A stretch of DNA of 6,841 nucleotides from an uncultured Collinsella sp. (lineage in GTDB: Bacteria; Actinomycetota; Coriobacteriia; Coriobacteriales; Coriobacteriaceae), in assembly GCA_902475375.1 (NCBI GenBank), contig CABRZC010000101.1:1-6841 (forward strand), in the 5' to 3' direction. Of this stretch, positions 5,423-6,841 are shown piece after piece; position 1 is the stretch's first letter; each line of letters starts with the position of its first letter. The notes under the pieces were generated by a model. That model was not told where the DNA came from. It saw only the letters and a list, made by a program, of their open reading frames with translations, and ran no database searches. The position numbers were made by a program, and so were the translations under genes.

Positions 5423-6585
5423 GCAGCCGGGCAGATCTTCTTGAAGAGCTCGATGACGTCGTCGAGCGTCGCCTCGCGCGGGTTACCCGGGAAGCAGGCA
5501 TCGGCCATGGCGTCCTTGGCCAGGACCTCGATCTCGTCAGCCTTCATGGCCTCGCAGACGTGCGGGATGTTGACGTCGGCGGAAAGCTGCTTGACGGCGG
5601 CGATGGCGGCGTCGGCAGCCTCGTCGGTGCTCATGCCCGTGGTGTCAACGCCCATGGCGACGGCAACCTTGGCCAGGCGCTCGGCGCAAACCGGCTTGTT
5701 GAACTCCATGGCGATCGGCAGCAGCATGGCGCAAGCGACGCCGTGCGGGGTGTCGTAGTGAGCGGACAGGGTGTGAGCCATGGCGTGGTCGATGCCCAGG
5801 CCGACATTGGAGAAGCCCATGCCGGCGACATACTGGCCAAGAGCCATGCCCTCGCGGCCGGAGCCGGGCTGGCCAGACTTGGCCTCGGCAACGGAGTCGC
5901 GCAGGTTCTCGCTGATCAGCTTAATAGCCTCAAAGTGGAACATGTCGGAGAGCTCCCAAGCGCCCTTGGTGGTGTAGCCCTCGATGGCGTGGGTCAGAGC
6001 GTCCATACCGGTGGAAGCGGTCAGGCCGGCGGGCATGGAAGCCATCATGTCGGGGTCGACGACGGCGACCTCGGGGGCGTCGTTGGTATCGACGCACACG
6101 AACTTGCGGACCTTCTCGGGGTCGGTGATAACGTAGTTGATGGTCACCTCGGCAGCGGTACCGGCGGTCGTCGGCACGGCGATGGTGAACACAGCGTGGT
6201 TCTTAGTCGGAGCAACGCCCTCGAGGCTGCGGACATCGGCGAACTCGGGGTTGTTGATGATGATGCCGATAGCCTTGGCGGTGTCCATGGAGGAGCCACC
6301 ACCGATGGTCACGATAGCGTCAGCCTCGGCGGCCTTAAAGGCCTCGACGCCGTCCTTGACGTTCTGGATGGTGGGGTTGGGCTTAATCTCGGAGTAGAGG
6401 CTCCAAGCAATACCGGCGGCGTCGAGCTCGTCGGTTACCTTGGCGGTAACGCCAAACTTGACCAGATCGGGGTCGGAGCAGACGAAGATCTTCTTGTAGC
6501 CACGACGCTGGAGCTCGCCGGGGATCTCCTTGATGGCGCCAGAACCATGATAAGAAATGGTGTTGAGAACGAAACGATTAGCCAT
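5419..6585 (-). CDS. fucO: Lactaldehyde reductase (iron-dependent propanediol oxidoreductase)
   Basis: Group III iron-type alcohol dehydrogenase that reduces L-lactaldehyde to L-1,2-propanediol with NADH, the redox-balancing step of anaerobic fucose and rhamnose breakdown. The 388-residue product is slightly longer than E. coli FucO and shares many blocks that I recall from that protein: NNPEFADVRSLEG (111-123), TTAGTAAEVTINYVITD (139-155), RKFVCVD (160-166), ALTHAIEGY (196-204), MALGQYVAGMGFSNVGLG (247-264) and GNPREATL (367-374). The expected metal ligands are present as D195, H199, H267 and H281, and GGGS at 95-98 binds the NAD phosphates. AGGAGG (minus strand, 6592-6597) lies six bases before the ATG. 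Codon use is strongly GC-biased, consistent with high expression. No fucose kinase, isomerase or aldolase gene lies in the window. A related substrate such as 1,3-propanediol or ethanol is possible, but the FucO-specific blocks make lactaldehyde the best call. Confidence 0.9.
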   Translation of the reverse strand: MANRFVLNTISYHGSGAIKEIPGELQRRGYKKIFVCSDPDLVKFGVTAKVTDELDAAGIAWSLYSEIKPNPTIQNVKDGVEAFKAAEADAIVTIGGGSSMDTAKAIGIIINNPEFADVRSLEGVAPTKNHAVFTIAVPTTAGTAAEVTINYVITDPEKVRKFVCVDTNDAPEVAVVDPDMMASMPAGLTASTGMDALTHAIEGYTTKGAWELSDMFHFEAIKLISENLRDSVAEAKSGQPGSGREGMALGQYVAGMGFSNVGLGIDHAMAHTLSAHYDTPHGVACAMLLPIAMEFNKPVCAERLAKVAVAMGVDTTGMSTDEAADAAIAAVKQLSADVNIPHVCEAMKADEIEVLAKDAMADACFPGNPREATLDDVIELFKKICPAA

Positions 6586-6591
6586 TGATAG

Positions 6592-6597
6592 CCTCCT
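6592..6597 (-). promoter_or_regulatory. Ribosome binding site of fucO
   Basis: AGGAGG on the minus strand, six bases before the ATG at 6585, is a full-consensus Shine-Dalgarno sequence that confirms the start. Confidence 0.9.
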
Positions 6598-6604
6598 ATC
6601 GTGT

Positions 6605-6627
6605 GCGGGGCACCCGTTACGCCCCGC
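6605..6627 (-). promoter_or_regulatory. GC-rich leader hairpin next to the fucO ribosome binding site
   Basis: GCGGGGC (6605-6611) pairs perfectly with GCCCCGC (6621-6627) around a nine-base loop. It ends seven bases upstream of the Shine-Dalgarno sequence in the fucO leader and has no T tract, so it is not a terminator. It could protect the mRNA or influence ribosome access. Confidence 0.5.
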
Positions 6628-6644
6628 GCTATATGTCCCATCCT

Positions 6645-6687
6645 AACGCTTTTGAAACAAAAAACGCGTGAGAACGTCAAAAGTGTT
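6645..6687. repeat. Ten-base-pair inverted repeat in the fucO leader
   Basis: AACGCTTTTG (6645-6654) pairs with CAAAAGTGTT (6678-6687) through ten pairs, one of them G-U, around a 23-base gap. The left arm also forms an 8-base perfect inverted match with AAAGCGTT at 6688-6695, inside the adjacent palindrome. It can be read as an RNA stem or as paired operator half-sites. Confidence 0.45.
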
Positions 6688-6701
6688 AAAGCGTTTCAAC
6701 A
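6684..6701. promoter_or_regulatory. LacI/GalR-type operator candidate upstream of fucO
   Basis: TGTTAAAGCGTTTCAACA equals its reverse complement at 14 of 18 positions and has the central CG flanked by AA and TT typical of LacI-family and CcpA-type sites. It lies about 100 bases upstream of the fucO start and downstream of the TATAAT at 6749-6754, so a bound repressor could block elongation. A partial second site centred on 6647/6648 is about 45 bp away. The regulator and its effector are not identified. Confidence 0.55.
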
Positions 6702-6748
6702 TAATAACGGAGCCCCAGTCCTTCCCTCCCGACTGCAGCGAAGGCTAG

Positions 6749-6754
6749 ATTATA
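6749..6754 (-). promoter_or_regulatory. Candidate -10 element for fucO
   Basis: A perfect TATAAT on the minus strand, but with no recognisable -35 at 16-18 bases and no TG extension. If used, transcription would begin near 6742 and give a leader of about 155 bases that contains the palindrome and the GC hairpin. An activator could compensate for the missing -35. Confidence 0.4.
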
Positions 6755-6820
6755 GGAGCAATTGCCCAAAGAATACGACCAACTCAGTCTATAAATTGTT
6801 TCTGTTTTAGCAATATATGT

Positions 6821-6826
6821 TTGACA
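6821..6826 (+). promoter_or_regulatory. Candidate -35 hexamer pointing out of the window
   Basis: A consensus TTGACA in AT-rich sequence on the plus strand. Its -10 partner would fall at about 6843-6849, just past the window end, so this may be half of a promoter for a divergently transcribed gene to the right of fucO. Confidence 0.25.
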
Positions 6827-6841
6827 ATACGTTTATACAAG

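Noticed and set aside
5560..6588. 342-codon plus-strand frame opposite fucO
   Set aside because: Its Gly/Val/Asp/His-rich translation is the antisense shadow of highly GC-biased fucO codons.
1..6841. tRNA or rRNA genes, CRISPR arrays, insertion sequences and attachment sites
   Set aside because: I saw no regularly spaced repeats, transposase or integrase frames, or tRNA-like cloverleaf in the window. This was a reading by eye; a covariance search could still find a small RNA.

Overview
The window looks like chromosomal DNA from a high-GC actinobacterium. Strong GC bias at third codon positions, AGGAGG-type ribosome binding sites and the gene families together suggest a gut coriobacterium such as Collinsella. 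That taxonomic call is inference from composition and gene content; no marker gene here settles it.

Layout, left to right. A cysteine synthase gene (cysK, +) is followed by a 179-nt spacer and the tRNA 2-thiouridylase gene mnmA (+). The spacer holds an extended -10 promoter element that runs directly into a strong terminator-like hairpin. mnmA converges, 8 nt stop to stop, on a minus-strand gene for a HipA-like kinase with an N-terminal helix-turn-helix domain. An AT-rich promoter region and a clear intrinsic terminator separate that gene from the next minus-strand gene, an M42-family metallopeptidase. Then comes about 600 bp without a convincing gene, holding diverged direct repeats, a small hairpin, one weak small ORF and the terminator of the last gene. 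The last gene is a minus-strand iron-dependent alcohol dehydrogenase that closely matches lactaldehyde reductase (fucO). About 256 bp upstream of it hold a perfect TATAAT box, a LacI-type palindrome with an inverted partner, and a GC-rich hairpin next to the ribosome binding site. At the right edge a plus-strand TTGACA may start the promoter of a divergent gene outside the window.

The genes do not form one pathway. CysK supplies cysteine, the sulfur source that an IscS-type cysteine desulfurase passes to MnmA, so those two are loosely linked through sulfur. The peptidase and FucO are metabolic genes with their own signals. The HipA-like gene is the accessory element: codon use is more relaxed than in cysK or fucO, no separate HipB-like antitoxin gene is visible, and a DNA-binding domain is fused to the kinase. 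It is the best candidate for something less ordinary here, along with the mnmA leader and the repeat-bearing spacer.
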